NCBI GenBank assembly: GCA_945631445.1
Contig: CALZCR010000140.1
Span: forward strand, 1-5,460
Length of the DNA stretch: 5,460 nt
DNA from: an uncultured Corynebacterium sp.
GTDB lineage: Bacteria > Actinomycetota > Actinomycetes > Mycobacteriales > Mycobacteriaceae
Direction of reading: 5' to 3'
Numbering within the stretch: position 1 is the stretch's first letter; every line of letters starts with the position of its first letter. Both the position numbers and the translations under genes were made by a program. The notes below the pieces were generated by a model, which saw only the letters and a list, made by a program, of their open reading frames with translations, was not told where the DNA came from and made no database searches. This document shows positions 4,266 to 5,460 of this stretch, one piece after another.

Positions 4266-5460
4266 AGCTTCACCTCGTGGTCGCCGAGGGCGGCGGTGAA
4301 GACGTCGTCGTGGGTGATGGAGGCGACGGCGACGCCGGCGTCGGTGAGTTCCCGCAGCAGGGTCACGAGTTCGACGAAGGTGTTTTCGTCTTGTCCGAAG
4401 GTCGGTTCGTCGAGGATGAGCACGCCAGGGGCGTCGACGAGGGCGGTGGCCACGGACAGGCGGCGTTTTTCTCCGCCGGAGAGGGTGAACGGGTTGGCGT
4501 CGAGCAGGTGTGTCAGCCGCAGGCGTTCGAGCAGTTCGTCGGCGCGTGGGCTGTCCCCGACTTCCCCGCGGACGGTGCGGGCGACGAAGTGATGCTCGGG
4601 GTCCTGGAAGACGTAGCCGATGCGATGGGCCAGGTCCGAAGACTTCCAGCGTATCGACGGCCCCGTGAGCCCTTGGCGCACCGACTCGGCGTAGTGGACT
4701 CGCCCGTCGAGCGGGGCCAGCAGCCCGGCGAGCGTTAAGGCGAGGGTGGATTTTCCGGCGCCGTTGGGGCCGGTGATCACGGTGGAGGACCCGGCGGGCA
4801 GGGCCAGGGTGCGCGGCGGGCCCCATTCGGTGACCAGCTCCTCGGCCCACACCAGCGGTTCTCCGGCGGCCCGGCGGGCCGGCGGTAATTCGGGGACGGG
4901 CGGCAGCGCGGTGATGTCGGTCAGCCCGTCACCCAGGTGCAGGATGCGGTCGACGAGGGGAAGCCAGTGGGTGGCCCGGTGTTCAGTGACGATCAGCGTC
5001 GCGCCGGTGCGCTCGACGACGCGCGCCACCGCCGCGACCACCTGCTCCCTGCCGGCGGGGTCCAGGTTGGCGGTCGGTTCGTCGAGTACGAGGATGCGCG
5101 CGCCCATGGCGATGACCCCGGCCAAGGCGAGGCGTTGTTTCTGCCCGCCGGACAAATGCCGGGTGGGGTGATCCAGCGGGAGGTCGAGGCCGACCAGTTC
5201 GAGGGCTTCCTCGACTCGGGGCCAGATCTCGGCGCGCGGGATCCCGAGGTTCTCGCAGCCGAAGGCCACGTCGTCGCCGACGCGGGTGGAGATGACTTGG
5301 GCGTCCGGGTCCTGTAAAACCATGCCGACGGTGCCGTCCACGCTCAGCTCGCCGCGGCTTTCGCCTTCTTCGTCGTCGCTGAGCAGGCCGGCGATTCCGG
5401 CCAGCAGGGTGGATTTTCCGGCGCCGGAGTCCCCGGTCAGCAAGATCCGCTCCCCCGGGG
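4262..5460 (-). CDS. ECF transporter ATPase, two fused ABC domains, N-terminus beyond the window
   Basis: 398 residues are visible; the frame is open to the right edge, and the first visible residues (PGERILLTG) come just before Walker A, so roughly 25-40 residues are missing. A TTG at 5443 is in frame but inside this strand and is not the start. NBD1: Walker A GDSGAGKST (9-17), Q-loop LQDPDAQ (48-54), signature LSGGQ (102-106), Walker B ILVLDEP (122-128), D-loop NLDP (131-134), switch His160. NBD2: Walker A GPNGAGKST (230-238), Q-loop FQDPEHH (284-290), signature LSGGE (326-330), Walker B VLILDEP (346-352), FGQD (354-357) in the D-loop place, switch His383. A Pro-rich linker (about 184-200) joins them. 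Both sites look active, giving the ATPase pair of an ECF importer in one chain. Single-chain double ATPases of this kind include YkoD of thiamin/HMP transporters. The S component is expected just upstream, outside the window. Confidence 0.93.
   Translation of the reverse strand, partial: PGERILLTGDSGAGKSTLLAGIAGLLSDDEEGESRGELSVDGTVGMVLQDPDAQVISTRVGDDVAFGCENLGIPRAEIWPRVEEALELVGLDLPLDHPTRHLSGGQKQRLALAGVIAMGARILVLDEPTANLDPAGREQVVAAVARVVERTGATLIVTEHRATHWLPLVDRILHLGDGLTDITALPPVPELPPARRAAGEPLVWAEELVTEWGPPRTLALPAGSSTVITGPNGAGKSTLALTLAGLLAPLDGRVHYAESVRQGLTGPSIRWKSSDLAHRIGYVFQDPEHHFVARTVRGEVGDSPRADELLERLRLTHLLDANPFTLSGGEKRRLSVATALVDAPGVLILDEPTFGQDENTFVELVTLLRELTDAGVAVASITHDDVFTAALGDHEVKL
4273..4276 (-). 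promoter_or_regulatory. Ribosome binding site of ecfT inside the ATPase gene
   Basis: GAGG on the - strand, in the HEVKL codons at the end of the ATPase gene, is 7 nt before the GTG at 4265. It supports that GTG, in the GTGA overlap, as the ecfT start. Confidence 0.6.

Noticed and set aside
4266..4850. Upstream extension of EcfT in the same frame
   Set aside because: It is an Arg/Pro/His-rich shadow of the ATPase NBD2. The GTG at 4265 with GAGG and the GTGA overlap is the natural start.
4262..5460. Assigning the transporter firmly to thiamin (YkoEDC), biotin or cobalt
   Set aside because: The S component and any upstream riboswitch are outside the window, and the A and T subunits alone do not show the substrate.
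1..5460. CRISPR array, tRNA, rRNA, insertion sequence or prophage genes
   Set aside because: No regularly spaced repeats, cloverleaf-like or rRNA-like sequence, transposase or integrase motifs, or terminal inverted repeats were seen on reading both strands.

Overview
The window is GC-rich, densely coding DNA from an actinobacterium. A Corynebacterium or close relative in the Mycobacteriales is the best guess. The reasons are the very strong G/C preference at third codon positions, the GTG and TTG starts, a DUF222-HNH protein of the type common in corynebacteria and mycobacteria, and a DUF402 protein of the actinobacterial form. There are no RNA genes, insertion sequences or CRISPR arrays. The genus is an inference, since no species-specific marker is present.

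Left part, + strand (1-1582): three tightly packed genes form an apparent operon whose promoter lies before the window. They are the end of a secreted protein of unknown function (its signal peptide is visible at the left edge), a DUF402 protein that may be a nucleotide phosphatase, and a short ArsC-family thioredoxin-fold reductase with all four classical catalytic residues.

Middle, - strand (1559-2932): a DUF222-HNH endonuclease-like protein starts from TTG. Its last 24 bases overlap the end of arsC, so the two transcription units converge with no spacer. A perfect 16-bp palindrome lies just inside its 3' end. The only noncoding stretch in the window longer than a few bases (2933-3018, 86 bp) precedes this gene and holds an imperfect 12-bp-stem hairpin, made of two arms that can also be read as a direct repeat.

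Right part, - strand (3019-5460): this is the downstream part of an energy-coupling factor (ECF) vitamin/cofactor importer operon. In transcription order it holds a fused two-domain ATPase (5' end outside the window), the transmembrane T component EcfT (GTGA start/stop overlap), and a small P-loop kinase-like protein 5 bp further on. The substrate-binding S component is not in the window and probably lies just beyond the right edge. The substrate therefore cannot be assigned. The fused-ATPase layout resembles YkoD of the YkoEDC thiamin/HMP-precursor transporters.

No clearly new multi-gene system is visible. The points most worth following up are the HNH upstream hairpin/repeat, the possible transporter-kinase coupling, and the convergent arsC/HNH overlap with its nearby palindrome.
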